64,000 bases of DNA, taken from Bombyx mori. Taxonomy: Eukaryota > Arthropoda > Insecta > Lepidoptera > Bombycidae. The position numbers and the translations under genes are program-made. Each line of letters opens with the position of its first letter. Position 1 is the first letter of the stretch. Location: NCBI RefSeq assembly GCF_030269925.1, contig NC_085119.1:11443001-11507000 (forward strand). Direction: 5' to 3'. This document shows, in pieces, positions 21,001 through 31,600 of this stretch. Under the pieces are notes generated by a model that worked only from the letters and a program-made list of their open reading frames with translations, was not told the origin of the DNA and searched no databases.

Positions 21001-24000
21001 TTTTATGGTTTGGATTTGATAGCGATACAAAGTTTGCGACGATTAAAATACCTTATCAGATTTCTTGTGTAACATTAAGGATTTATTGTTAGGTAATTAA
21101 GCATGTCTGGGATGAATTACTGTTTGAGTTCGACATTGCGTATTTCAGTGTCATTCGAAAAAAGAATTGTACTGAACTGAAAAATTTTGTGGTTGAACTT
21201 TTAATTAATTAAGAATACAAATATCTTTTTGTCTTTTTTTAATATTCTGATATAAAAATTTGATATTAATATTATAATACACTGGAATGTCTTTGTGTTT
21301 TATTGATATAGATACCTGGTACGTGTAACAGTGAGCCAATACAGAATGCGTTCTTGGCGACTATTTTCGCCACGGATCCAGAATTGACTATGTTCCATAA
21401 TGTTTTTCGAATGTAGTGATTATTGTTAAGTTCCACTCTTAGCGGTATTTTTCTACGTTGGTCAACATGATTCTAAAATGTCAATAGCTGTGACCATTGC
21501 TTGCCATTATATGTTTTGTGTTATGCTTGAACTTCATGATAGGCACAAACTAAACACGTTTATATCAGCACAAATTTCAATTTTACACATATCAGGTTAA
21601 GAACGAATACGTTATTTCAATTAGGAAAATTGTTATAGATTTCTCCATGCCCCCCAAACTACTGTAAGATTTCCGTGTTTATTTATTATTTAAATATTCT
21701 GATTGCTTATGACAAGTATGTTTAATAAAAAGCACGTGTTACAGTTTATTTTTCAATATATCTTTATTCTCTGATCCATATTTGGGTTAGTTGGTAACTG
21801 TAGCTTATGAACGCTGCCAGTTCTTATGATACGACGCAGAAGTCTCAATCGACGAGTTAACGCTAAATTGTGTCTTTAAAGCTAACAAATAACACTGATC
21901 AATGATTAAAATCTAATCTAAAAAAATAGGAAGTAATTTTTATTTTAAGTACCCTGTTCTATACTAACACTCGTTTTCTGGAATAACAAAACATATTATT
22001 AGCTTACATTGCACATAGCTTACTATTAAATTATGTGTTTCCTAAGCATCAGTTAGGATCATAAAATAACAATATTAAGCGAGTGTAAATTTGTGACTGA
22101 GCAAATAAATACGCTTTGCTCGATACAAAATACGATCAATCTAATACTGTCATTTTCTGTTTAATAATGTCTTCAACTAATTCGACTAAATCCTAGTTCT
22201 AATCCTGTCAACTTATTTTTCATAAATAAGTCCCTATTATCGTGTTTAGATTTCCGCAGTGAAGGAATAATATTGCGTATTAGAAATCAAATCTATCAGA
22301 TTTACAATTTTTTTGCAAATTACGAAAGTCTTTTTTTAATCCCGTGAATCGTTTTTGGGTTCCACTTTAGAGTGCGGTACCAACGGTATTCGATCATATT
22401 GTCTTTTAATGAACGAAGTTACAGTTACAAGATATAGTTACAATTACAAATTTGGTACATGCCTATAAGATCAAATATTCTCCATGATATGAATGAATCC
22501 ATTCGGCTTATTGACAGCAGGAAATCACACGGCTTCGATGTGGTTACAAAATAAATATTTGCCCAGATTGCAAGGAAGGTGATTATATTGATGGCAGCTC
22601 TGTTTAAAAACACCACTAGAATTGGAAACTACCCACGTATTTCATATAAAAATTCAGACTGTTGTCTGACATAAAGACTGTTGTCTTTTTTGACATTAAT
22701 AAGTGGTGTTGAACACAACACCACTTTCACTGTCGATGGATAGACCATTTCTGGTTTTTGGCAACTTGTGATAAATTGTCACTTTTTTTAAAAATGAATT
22801 TATTGCTGTGGTGAATAGATAATGTTACGCATGACTAAATCGTAAAAATTTTCGTTCGATCTTAGTCCCTTCTTTTGTACAAGAGTAAATTCAATTAGAA
22901 GTCGACTGAAGCCTTTCAGATGTGGTACTGGGAGAAGATGCTGCAAATACCTTGGGTGGTGGCACATCAGACCAACGCATCAATTCTGGAAGAACAAGAT
23001 GTCGCCACAGGACTTTCCACCACTTGTCTACGTAGGATTTTCGAGTTTTTGGGTCACGTTGCGAGCGAACGTGACCCAAAAACCAAAAAAGAAAGAAGTG
23101 TGACAAACTCGAAAGAAGGGTGACAAACTCTAAAATATCCATCACCGGCAAAATGGGAGGAAATAGGCCAAGGAGGTGTAGTCCCACGCGCTGGTCCAAT
23201 AAAATTAAGAAGACATTAGACTCCAGCATCAATGTCGCTATATACTGCGCAGAGGACAGGAAAGAATGGAGGAAAATAGTCCGAACAAAGATGCTCTGTA
23301 ACAGCCACGACCCTCAGCACTGAGGAAAACAATGCAAGGAGGAGGAGGAAGTTTAATTAAGATTCACAAAATAATATAAGATGGTTTCGGATTTGGAATT
23401 CTTCACGGTGCGTTGTCCAAGCATTTCATCGATCTTTATGCAAAAAAGAATATTAATAAAAACGTAAATAAATAATAAAAAATATTTTGATTTACCTAAC
23501 ATCAACTTATAACTGACTAACTACAAACGTTAATAACGGGTCGTTAATAACGGATTTCTTTACCTAAGATGTTGCCGTTTTACAACACTGGCCATTTGAA
23601 ACATAATTTACGCATAGCTGGCAATAAATTCCAAATTCGAAAATTTTTTATTTCAAAAATATGGAGTTCAGTTTTTAAATTCAGTCATTTGTTTATTCAT
23701 TAGTGCTTTATTTTTACCAAACTATTTTGGCATTGATTGGATAAGATAAAAATACGAGTTCCGTTGCGGTGGAATTGTCGTAAAAACTCACAACATTAAT
23801 GACGTGTAAAAGAGTCAATACTACAAAGGAGCGCATGACTCGTTATTGGTTTCAATGCCTCCGATATGGAAATTTTGATAAAAAAAAAATTAGCTCCGTG
23901 GTCGTACGAAAACTAAGGTAAACAAAAACGAATTAAAGGCTACAGTAGAAGCTGACGATATTCAATCTACCGGTGGATTAGCAGCAGCTTTTGACGTTAG

Positions 24001-26909
24001 GATCATAACAATATTGGTCCATCTGCGACAAATGTGTTAAGGTATGTTTTGCGTTGTTTAACAGACACAGAAGTGAAGGGATTTTGAATTGCATTTTCAT
24101 TTGCAATGAAAAATGTATTCTTTTTGGTAAGCGGTCATCGTGTTGGTTGGATTCTGGTTCAACACCTAGTAAGTGCCCCAAACGAAAACTTAGTCCTTAA
24201 AAAAATATGGTCGCTATTTTTTTATGTAGTGCCGGTATCAGCATTACTGCGGATGTTTTCTGTGAGGCACAATGGTGGAGTACCTCGCGTATGTTCGGCA
24301 ATCCTTGTTAATCGCTCGTTTCCCCTGATCCTACACGACAACGCTCGGCCTGATACGGAGCAACAGATGGTCTTTTAGCTACCAGAGCTAGGGTTAGAAA
24401 TTTTACGTCATCCACCGTACTGCCTTTGAGCTTGTTGACTCCCCTACACTTGTTTTTTTTTTCGTTGACTTCTTCAAGAAGAGCATTGAAAAAATACCAC
24501 AAAAGAGGCCGCAATATATCGATACCATAGTTGTATATTTTGATTGAGAAAAATAAATAATATTTATTAACTAAAAAAAATCTTAAAAAGTTTAAGGTTA
24601 TTTTAATTTACTGCGGCAATTTCATAGGTAAAAATCTATTTATTATCTATGTATAATATTACTATGATTTACAATAATTTTATTTTATTGCTGATGATGT
24701 GTGGAAGAGCTCAATCCCTGACTATATAGCCGTAGTTAATTGTGAATGATCAGCGTTTTGAGAGAAGTGGTAATGATTTCAGTTATAAACAAAAGGTTAA
24801 CGCTTTCGTCAATATTTCAACAACGTATTTATTCAAAACCACTATCTTTTTTTTTCGTTACGAATTAATTCCGAATTCCAATTACGTTAGGTAATCGTAC
24901 GAATTATTTAATCATCGTTTATGTAGAGGTAAACAGAACGGGTTTGCGTGCCATTGACGACCGGCATATGTGTTATGTAAGGTAAAATCGATATTCATGT
25001 TGTACCACGGCCCGCGACTTGATTTTGGCCCCATGATTAATGGTGTTTATGGCGATGACCAACAAAAGAACTAAAAGCTTACTAGCAATCAAAATGAGTC
25101 TAGATAAAACTAATTTTTTTTAAAATCTAAAACTACTGACACCAGACAACTCATCAGATTGACCACTCACCACCACCAGATCGGACAAAACACCAGATAG
25201 GCGTTTGGTAATATTGGCCGGGCTCATCTCAACAATTAAGTTAGTTACTAAATTGCTACCAAATCAAGAACAAGAGTAATTTGAAGAGATGTAATTTGAA
25301 TTCATAAAACTATAAACAGGAAAAACCTATTCTGAATATCGCTTTTACCAACGACGCCGTCACAGCAATTGATTAATGTAAAAAGTCCGTATTATATGAC
25401 GTATAGGATTTTAATTAAATAGAATAAAGTCGCAGTGTGTGGATATAACACTCGGTATATATTCAACACTACTGTTAAATGTTAAATGTTATGGATAAAT
25501 CTTGGTTGATGTAACGTAACAGGGCTGATAAAATTTATACTCTGCAACGCGACAGTCCATCAACCTATTACACGCATTCATAAAACACTAAGAATTCGAT
25601 TTGTCATTTAAAACAATATAATATTTTAAATCTAAATTGACCGGTAGTTCACGACGATAATGCAGCAGACGAAGAAAAAATAGAAACTTTGGCGGGAGCA
25701 TAGACTGTAGGTGTAGTAGGAATTTTAATAGAAATAGTTCTATAAATATTTATATTTCATTTCATATATTATTGAATTTTCGAACAAAAAACACGTCATC
25801 TCGGATCCTCCTGATCCACTAACGGTGCTTTTAGGTACTTCAAGCACCGGTCACCGTTCTCATCGAACCCGTCGCTTGCGACGAAGGGCTCGACGAGTAA
25901 ATTAACTCTCAGACACAGCCCACTGAGTTTCTCGCCGGATCTTCTCAGTGGGTCGCGTTTCCGATCCGGTGGTAGATTCTGCGAAGCACGACTCTTGCTA
26001 GGGTTCGTGTTAGCAACATCGTCAGGTTTGAGCCCCGTGAGCTCACCTACTAAAGTTAGGGTTACGCTGAAATAGCCGCTAGGGCTATCAGCTTAGGTAG
26101 GAAAAAAAAAAAAAAAAAAAAAAAAAGAACAAAAAAGCTTTGCATTTTTAATTTGAAATGAAAATTAGAGACCTATATATCAAGGTGGATGGCGGCATTA
26201 ACGTTGTAGATGTCTATGCGCTCCGGGCACCACTTAACACCAGGTGGGCTGTGAGATCGTCCACCCATCTATACTATAAAAAAATAAAAATAAAAGTGAT
26301 ATGAGCCCAGTTTCGAAATTGCTACTTGTCGCATGACACCGCTGAGCCAAGAGAGTGCATCAATACAAACGTTTGATATTTGTTAAACAATAGCACCTAC
26401 TAATGTTTTATACATACGCTGTTTGTATAATTAATAGATCTCGAGAAAATAGTTGTTAGAAAACGTTAAATGTTATTGAATGTTCGAAAACACTGCAATA
26501 AGTAGATTTATTAATAATTAATCTATATATATAAAAATTAATTGCTGTTCGTTAGTCTCGCTAAAACTCGAGAACGGGTGGACCGATTTGGCTAATTTTG
26601 GTCTTGAATTATTTGTGGATGTGCAGAATAGGTTTAAAAGGTAGATAAATATGAAAATGCTCGAAATTAAATAAAAATAACAATATTATTTTTCCTTTGA
26701 TGTGTCCCCCGTCGGACGGATTCCTTTTGTTTGTTTTAAGTTTATTTTATACTCAAGTTTAGGTTTTTTATTTATCGATTGAGGCACTACGAAGTTTGCC
26801 GGGTCACCAAGTTAATAATAAAAGATTAATTGGAAGAAAAAAAAATTATGAGATCACCAAATAAAACTTACGTGGAGCTGAATTCTTTCATGTTATACGA
26901 GTTTGCCAT
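14793..26909 (-). CDS. Proton-coupled amino-acid transporter, PAT-A (SLC36 family, complete)
   Basis: Predicted proton/amino-acid symporter of the SLC36 (PAT) branch of the amino acid/auxin permease superfamily, normally an 11-helix plasma- or lysosomal-membrane protein. Coding exons are 26909-26872, 20505-20371, 19868-19718, 19226-19105, 18739-18655, 18082-17838, 17255-17043, 16075-15906 and 15037-14793. Their sum is 1404 nt, i.e. 467 residues plus stop, usual for the family. Recognisable elements are the helix-1 motif LLKSSLGSGILAMP, FATGPQTLRKFSR, TVIFAMEGIGVVLPVENTM, GSITLNL and FFTYTLQFYVP. The acidic and polar N-terminal tail (about 57 residues before the first helix) is longer than in PAT-B. 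The start is the only ATG exon that joins in phase. Introns hold many Bm1 SINEs, an RTE fragment, a mariner relic and Helitron-like DNA. Substrate cannot be told from sequence. Confidence 0.93.
15350..15495 (-). mobile_element. Bm1 SINE, 3' fragment
   Basis: Poly-T then cagacatctgtgtggacgag and cccacctcgagatataagtt. Confidence 0.78.
15660..15822 (+). mobile_element. Bm1 SINE, 3' fragment with small duplication
   Basis: Starts with a partial direct duplication of gtaactatactgagacct and continues to ctaagcaataaaaaaaa. Confidence 0.82.
15906..16075 (-). CDS. PAT-A exon 8 (helix 8)
   Basis: 170 nt encoding PALIAKIFIILAIFFTYT, then LQFYVPMEIVW and AVMRAVFAALT. Same length in all three paralogues. 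Confidence 0.94.
16300..16630 (+). mobile_element. Bm1 SINE lacking the tRNA head
   Basis: Central and 3' regions from ttcacgatttctaccgtgaa to a tail after ccatcgaagcaataaa. PAT-A intron. Confidence 0.85.
16640..17027 (+). mobile_element. Bm1 SINE, diverged full-length copy
   Basis: Head tggtgccctaagtgataaga through taggcagtgagttcgtttac; ends about 15 bp from the donor of PAT-A exon 7. Confidence 0.75.
17043..17255 (-). CDS. PAT-A exon 7 (helices 6-7)
   Basis: 213 nt carrying VIFAMEGIGVVLPVENTM, the best-conserved PAT motif, then FLGYVKYGD and GSITLNLDTGE. Same length in all three paralogues. Confidence 0.96.
17838..18082 (-). CDS. PAT-A exon 6 (helices 4-5)
   Basis: 245 nt from IVDYFYADNG to GNLPLFIG. 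It includes the hydrophobic runs MYCLMFLVPILIF and FANILLVLTFLICLYYI. Same length in all three paralogues. Confidence 0.95.
18255..18345 (+). mobile_element. Degenerate Bm1 3' fragment
   Basis: ggtttcagtaaccacatgcc and atctggtcagccgtgagctt match the Bm1 3' region loosely. Confidence 0.45.
18655..18739 (-). CDS. PAT-A exon 5 (helix 3)
   Basis: 85 nt in the frame IFIDWAMAFTILGACAVYVI, ending VESVQQ at a gtatct donor. The longer open frame overlapping it (18525-18785) is not the one used. The 85-nt length recurs in PAT-B and PAT-C. Confidence 0.93.
18842..19047 (-). mobile_element. LINE 3' end in a PAT-A intron
   Basis: Same family as 45043-45248: poly-T, a conserved tail with gtaggcagacgagcatac, and minus-strand coding for NELPSTVFPER and FFKRGL. 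It lies between two PAT-A exons and ends 57 bp before exon 4. Confidence 0.8.
19105..19226 (-). CDS. PAT-A exon 4 (loop before helix 3)
   Basis: 122 nt encoding VKTSQDVSRVAKVPSLGY through FSRAS, with a split Arg codon. Same length as in PAT-B. Confidence 0.93.
19265..19520 (+). mobile_element. Bm1 SINE, 5'-truncated
   Basis: Starts at ctggtggtaggtcctcttgt and ends at ccacctatctaagcgacaaa. It begins 38 bp from the acceptor of PAT-A exon 4. Confidence 0.88.
19718..19868 (-). CDS. PAT-A exon 3 (helices 1-2)
   Basis: 151 nt encoding DVRSFANLLKSSLGSG through ICTHCVYLL. It carries the GSGILAMP substrate-site motif of helix 1. The length is identical in PAT-B. Confidence 0.95.
20001..20280 (+). 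mobile_element. Helitron-like non-autonomous element with duplicated 5' end
   Basis: Begins tctatactaatatataaatc and ends in a GC-rich hairpin region (ccccgcgaaacggg) followed by ctag, as Helitron 3' ends do. The first 58 bp or so are present twice in tandem (about 19998-20055 and 20056-20113). Confidence 0.6.
20371..20505 (-). CDS. PAT-A exon 2 (cytosolic N-terminal tail)
   Basis: 135 nt between tttcag and gtaagt. It encodes a polar tail ending FQNRKLEHPNS, matching the end of PAT-B exon 1 (YEHRKIEKPNS). This supports homology of the tail-helix junction. Confidence 0.88.
20608..20856 (-). mobile_element. Bm1 SINE, 5'-truncated
   Basis: Plus-strand order: tattgctagatgggtggacg through ctcacaagaggtcctacgac. 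Sense to PAT-A, upstream of exon 2. Confidence 0.88.
20857..22899. other. PAT-A intron 1, part without genes
   Basis: Only a Bm1 scrap at 22249 was recognised; the rest is AT-rich. Confidence 0.5.
22249..22325 (+). mobile_element. Degenerate Bm1 central fragment
   Basis: tccgcagtgaaggaataata and ttttttgcaaattac match the Bm1 centre. Confidence 0.5.
22900..23350 (+). mobile_element. RTE-clade LINE 3' end
   Basis: Two frames encode the C-terminus of an RTE reverse transcriptase: RMLQIPWV.AHQTNASILEE-like, LSTTCLRRIFEFLGHVA, RPRRCSPTRWSNKIKKT and DRKEWRKIV. It ends in a ggaggagga-rich tail. Broken by frameshifts and by a 15-bp palindrome at 23045-23081. It lies in PAT-A intron 1. Confidence 0.75.
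23760..24545 (+). pseudogene. Mariner-family transposase relic
   Basis: Decayed coding blocks in mariner order. The N-terminal helix-turn-helix region (RYWFQCLRYGNFDI, then ADDIQSTGGLAAAFDV and ILVHLRQM) comes first. The catalytic-domain segment LHDNARPDTEQQMVF (DNARP motif), ELGLEILRHPPY and a C-terminal FFKKSIEKIPQKR / YIDT follow. Stops, frameshifts and a deletion after HPPY remove activity. Inverted terminal repeats were not found by eye. PAT-A intron 1. Confidence 0.75.
24546..25781. other. PAT-A intron 1, nothing recognised
   Basis: AT-rich sequence after the mariner relic; no conserved coding block seen. Confidence 0.5.
25792..26126 (+). mobile_element. Jockey-related LINE 3' end with target duplication
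   Basis: The 3' UTR contains gtttctcgccggatcttctc (shared with the intact Jockey copies) and gagccccgtgagctcaccta, then a 25-A tail (26102-26126). A 10-bp duplication gaacaaaaaa (25782-25791, 26127-26136) flanks it. Confidence 0.82.
26165..26300 (+). mobile_element. Bm1 SINE, 3' fragment
   Basis: gagacctatatatcaaggtg through cgtccacccatctatactat and A-rich tail. Confidence 0.82.
26522..26814 (+). mobile_element. Helitron-like or related short repeat
   Basis: Recognisable lepidopteran repeat: tatatataaaaattaattgc, then ctcgctaaaactcgagaacg, gtcccccgtcggacggattc and an end at gcactacgaagtttgccggg. It lies in PAT-A intron 1 just inside exon 1. Class assignment rests on the end sequence and is tentative. 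Confidence 0.5.
26872..26909 (-). CDS. PAT-A exon 1 (12 residues, start codon)
   Basis: ATG followed by MANSYNMKEFSS and two bases, then a consensus gtaagt donor. Joined to 20505 it reads STAVITGNG in frame. It is 6.4 kb from exon 2. Confidence 0.8.
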
Positions 26910-26985
26910 TTTCCACTCAAATACTATCAGCACTGGCACTTTTATTTTTTTCTCTTACAATTCGTAATTTATTAGCTGTTTTTAT

Positions 26986-26993
26986 GTTTATAC
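26986..26993 (-). promoter_or_regulatory. Possible TATA box of PAT-A
   Basis: gtataaac on the minus strand, about 80 nt upstream of the exon 1 ATG, in otherwise unremarkable DNA. Only the motif and its spacing support it. Confidence 0.2.
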
Positions 26994-27255
26994 ACTGGCG
27001 TCATTCTGTACGCGCAGCTTTTGCTCGAATGTTTGTTGTATGGTACAATATTCGTGATTTTAGTCTGACTCACAATGCGCGTCGCGATGCGACCGAGATG
27101 TATATACAAATACGTGTGATCGTTTCAGGGACCAGTTTGGCAACAATATTTGGCTCAAGGGCGCTGTTTTAATAATCCGTTGACGTTGTAAATATTTAAT
27201 TATTCTATTTAAACTACAGAAGATTATATTATAATATTGTTAAACTGAACAGGAC

Positions 27256-27689
27256 GACAGTCGTCGTGGCCTAACGGATAAGACGTCCGGTGCATTCGTG
27301 TTGAGCGATGCAACGGTGTTCGAATCTCAGGCGGGTACCAATTTTTCTGATGAAATATGTACTCAACAAATGTTCACAATTGACTTCCACGGTGAAGGAA
27401 TAACATCGTGTAATGAAACCCGCAAAATTATAATTTGCGTAATTACTGGTGGTAGGACCTCTTGTGAGTCCGCGCGGGTAGGTACCACCACCCTGCCTAT
27501 TTCTGCCGTGAAGCAGTAATGCATTTCGGTTTGAAGGGTGGGGCAGCCGTTGTAACTATACTTGAGACCTTAGAACTTATATCTCAAGGTGGGTGGCTCA
27601 TTTACGTCGTAGATGTCTATGGACTCCAGTAACCACTTAACACCAGGTGGGCTGTGAGCTCGTCCACCCATCTAATCAATAAAAAAAAA
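27256..27689 (+). mobile_element. Bm1 SINE, full length
   Basis: Best-preserved full copy: head gtcgtcgtggcctaacggat with A box, B box gttcgaatct, central gtgaaggaataacatcgtg, and A-rich tail after ctaatcaat. About 350 bp upstream of the PAT-A start. Confidence 0.92.
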
Positions 27690-27809
27690 GAAAAAAGTCT
27701 ATAATAAACATATAATTAATTTCGTAAATTTTATTTGAATTTTTTTTACTTATTTCGTTATAAAAGAGGCTAAACAGAAGATATTTTTATCTGTTGTAGT
27801 TTTCTTTCA

Positions 27810-28052
27810 TTGCTTAGATGGGTAGACGACTTCACGGTCCATCTGCTATTAAATTGTTTCCAGAGGCCATAGGCATCAACAGCGTAATTGCCGCCACCCT
27901 TTTTGGGACATGAGTTCAAGTCTCAGTTTTAAAGTAGGTACAACGGCAGTCCGACCCTTGAAACCGGAACGCATTACTGCTTCGCGGTAGACACCAGCAT
28001 GGTTGTGGTACCTACACGAGTGGACTTATGAGACGTCCTGCCGCCAGTAAAA
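27810..28052 (-). mobile_element. Bm1 SINE, 5'-truncated
   Basis: Diverged copy from cttagatgggtagacgactt to gagacgtcctgccgccagta. Confidence 0.8.
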
Positions 28053-30362
28053 ACTTTAATACGAAAATCGACCTATCGAATCTGCACGTCAAAAGACCTG
28101 TACTGGTGGTGGTGAGTGATTGGGATTCTGGCGGGTCGGTAGGTTTCTAAATAATACCTGCGAATATAAATGTTCACGAAATAATAGGGGTACTGAAGGT
28201 TAAGCATAAGAAAGACGTAGCTTATGCAAGAGGGATTGTGTATTTTTATTGCGTAGACACTTCTACTGTTTCCCTACTTTGGAAAACAAGAAGCTTTGCT
28301 GGAAAAAAATCAATACAGTACATGGCGTACGTAGAAGGCGTACGTACACCTTAAGAAGGGCATTGAATTATCACTGCGCTGGGAGATATGCATCCACAAA
28401 ATGGTTGCATATTTTCTATATAGAAATTGATAGAACTAACAATATTTATAGGATAACTAACTTTCTGTTTAAAAAAGAGTAATTTCGTAGGTCAAGACCT
28501 AGTATTAGAAGACTGGATATACATACATGTATTTGGGCATCTCGTTTTCTATATTAACACTTCCTACATTCAAACTGTCCGATTTTTGAAAAATGCTACC
28601 TGGTGGCTGCATTTGGGCACCTCTGTCAGCTCGTCAAACAGTCACTATACGTAGATGTAACAGTATGAAATATATAAAGTTCATAGTCTGTTATTGTTTA
28701 TTTACTTTTATTAATTGTGTTTTGTAACTGGTTTTATACTTAATTTCTTTGATCACGATAAGACATTACATCTTGTATTTTTAACCTACCGTCACAATTA
28801 TATTTATTAATTATATTTTGGTCATTTTATTTGAGCTTTATTTTTATTATACAACTTTATTTACTTCAGTGTTATAGTTCAAGTTAATACATTTTATGTT
28901 TGCAATTTAGAGTGTCGAGTCCTATTAAGGTTTTGATTTATGTTGTAAAATTTCAACCACTATCCACAACTCTACTGTAATTCCTATACGAAGTCATATG
29001 TGATCAATCACACTCGAATTATTATGTTGGCGCAAGCCGTTTTTTGATTAAAAATAGAATCTCAGTGATCAGTTGGCAGCGGTTGGAACCGGCGCCTTGA
29101 ACGAAGAAATTATTGTCGCATACAAAAATGTTTACCGAGGCATTTAAATGTTTTAAGCAGAGTAATAAATGAACTTATAATGTTCTCTTTACATCTATAG
29201 AAATATGTCAAACGAGAAAATAAGCCGCCAATCAAACGTAGATGAGATGAACAAACTGCTAAGCTATTGTCTTCATTTGGATAATGCTTCTCCTACTTTA
29301 CTATCTAAAACTCACAGGTGTTTGTATGTAGAAATAGGAGCCATGAAATGTCACAGCACAAATAAGCATTTGCAATTTTATTACATTTCATAGATGCTGA
29401 CCTGTGCTTAAATGCTTTGTGAGGATCTCAAGAAAACCTTGTGTCATCTTCTAGGAAGATTTTGTTTCAAATTACTTTCTCTTAAAAATTCATTGTATGT
29501 CTTCATTTAAGGTAATCATTGCTTTTGTATCCTAATAAAAACGAAAACAGCGGGTATAGTGATAATTAGGTTACGAGCACTTTTCGACATATAGAAAATC
29601 ATATTTTCTTTTGCAATCCATCGCATATCTATAGGATCCTAATTTCACAATCCATTCATTAACTTTGGTTTTTGTTGTAATGCTGTTTCAAATTAGGTTA
29701 TGTTATCAGATGATAGCTTGCTGACATTCTTTATGGCCGATTACTATTCGTCACAAGATCGATAAAATTAATGACGTATATCGAACATATAAGCAATTAA
29801 AACTCAATTTCGGTCAAGACATTTGAATTACAGGTTTACGAATCAATAAGCTATCAAATGATTGTACCTTATTTCTGTTGATCATCTCATATGCCGTCTT
29901 CCTTTATATCAACTTAAATACCATGTCCATATTTCGAAGTGTTACGAACCGGAAGTTTTCTGTGAGCGATTATCGTTTCACAAATACGAACTGGGTTCAC
30001 AAGTGCTCACAGTGGACAGGCCGCTAGCGTCCTATTATATTGTTAATGTTATGGGTTCAGTTGTATTTTCTTTTGCTGGTGTAAGCGATATAAGTAATTT
30101 GATAAAGTAGTTTTTTTGTTGGTCTAACTTGACTCACGATCTTATAGTCTACTTAACATTGGGTGTGTAGGTATCACTAGATGTTCTATAATGAGCTACC
30201 TTTGTGAAACGCCGATAGAGTTTTGTTTCGCGCTTATCATTTGTTATATCAAACACGTGATTTACATAATACTATATTATTATATCTATGTCTCGTGTCT
30301 TTATTTGCATAGTACTAATTGAAAAGGTAGTTAGGTCTCCGAGTATCACATAAAATTTACAA
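28053..30362. other. Intergenic, nothing recognised
   Basis: Several open frames of 60-82 codons, none with a family signature or splice context. Confidence 0.5.
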
Positions 30363-30370
30363 GGTTTACG

Positions 30371-30630
30371 CAAGGGCGGATCCAGCTTTGGCACCAGGAG
30401 GGGGTCACATAGTAAAATTTTCGATGCGTTCATTCCGCCATCATACAAAGTTATTATATTATATTAAATTAATTAAATATTGAAGGTATGTAGTTACATA
30501 AAATCTGTATGGTGACAAAATATATAAATAAAATCATTATGTTCAATTAGTGGTTCTCCTAAGTCTTGGAAGCAGCTCAGGGGGGGGGGGGGTCATGATC
30601 CCCATGACCCTCCCCCTGGATCCGCCTTTG
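30371..30630. mobile_element. Non-autonomous hAT-type element (MITE), 260 bp
   Basis: Inverted ends caagggcggatccag / caaaggcggatccag flanked by an exact 8-bp duplication ggtttacg (30363-30370, 30631-30638). The interior is AT-rich with a run of about 12 G near 30580. No ORF. Confidence 0.88.
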
Positions 30631-30974
30631 GGTTTACGTGAAACACTATTTTCACATTGTGCTATTTTACGCTGTTTATATATTTTGTCGCACAATCATA
30701 GTGGTGCCCTTTAAATTATATAATATATGTATGTATTACATAATTTTTAGGGTTGACGAAATGAAATACGTGATAATTGTCAACTTAATTACCGGAACAA
30801 ATGATGTGGCCAATCGTTTTCAACACAATAAATTTAAAATTATCATAGTTGAAAAATAATATCATAATAATGATGATTACTTAATTATTGTGTTACGTTA
30901 ATTGTTGATAGCTGTTTAAGTTCACTGTGATTTTCCAGAGATTTTTCTGCTACGTAGCATTTGACTTTGAAATG

Positions 30975-31140
30975 AACTACCGTCCTCGGCGTTGAGCGCT
31001 ATGACATGTTTTTCTTCAAACGAGGTTTGCAGAGGTACTCGGTAGGCAGCACCTTGGCTGTCCCCCTGGCAATGCTGACGACCATGAGCGACGGTAACCA
31101 CTCACCATCACGTGGGATATACGCTCGTCTGACTAGGGCA
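30975..31140 (+). mobile_element. LINE 3' end fragment
   Basis: Plus-strand copy of the same tail family: a decayed NELPS and FFKRGL region followed by gcaatgctgacgaccatgag and gctcgtctgactagggcaa. A Bm1 SINE follows at once. Confidence 0.65.
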
Positions 31141-31162
31141 AATGTATGATTGCTGTATTTTG

Positions 31163-31600
31163 AAGTCGTCGTGCCCTAAAAGATAAGACGTCCGGTGCAT
31201 TTGTGTTGAACGATACACGGGGTGCTCGAATCCCAGACGGGTACCAATTTTTCTAATGAGATACGTACTCAACAAATTTTAATGTTCACGATTGACTTCC
31301 ACGGTGAAGGAATAACATCGTGTAATAAAAATCAAATTCGCAAATTTTAATTTGCGTAATTACTGGTGGTAGGACCTCTAGTTAGCCCGTGCGGGTAGGT
31401 ACCACCACCCTGCCGTGAAGCAGTTATGCGTTTCGGTTTGAAGGGTGGGTAGCCGCTGTAACTATACTTGAGAACTTAGAACTTATATCTCAAGGTGGGT
31501 GCCGGTAGATGTCTATGGGCTCCAGTAACCACCTAATACCAGGTGGGCTGTGAGCTCGTCCACCCATCTAACCAATAAATAAAAAAAAATAAAAAAAAAA
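31163..31600 (+). mobile_element. Bm1 SINE, near full length
   Basis: Head gtcgtcgtgccctaaaagat through cacccatctaaccaataaat and a long A-run; small internal deletions. Confidence 0.9.

Noticed and set aside
26903..27172. Plus-strand 89-codon frame upstream of PAT-A
   Set aside because: Overlaps the PAT-A start and putative promoter on the other strand; no homology features.
28325..28350. Short direct repeat ggcgtacgta
   Set aside because: Two copies of about ten bases in isolation, with no array or associated gene.
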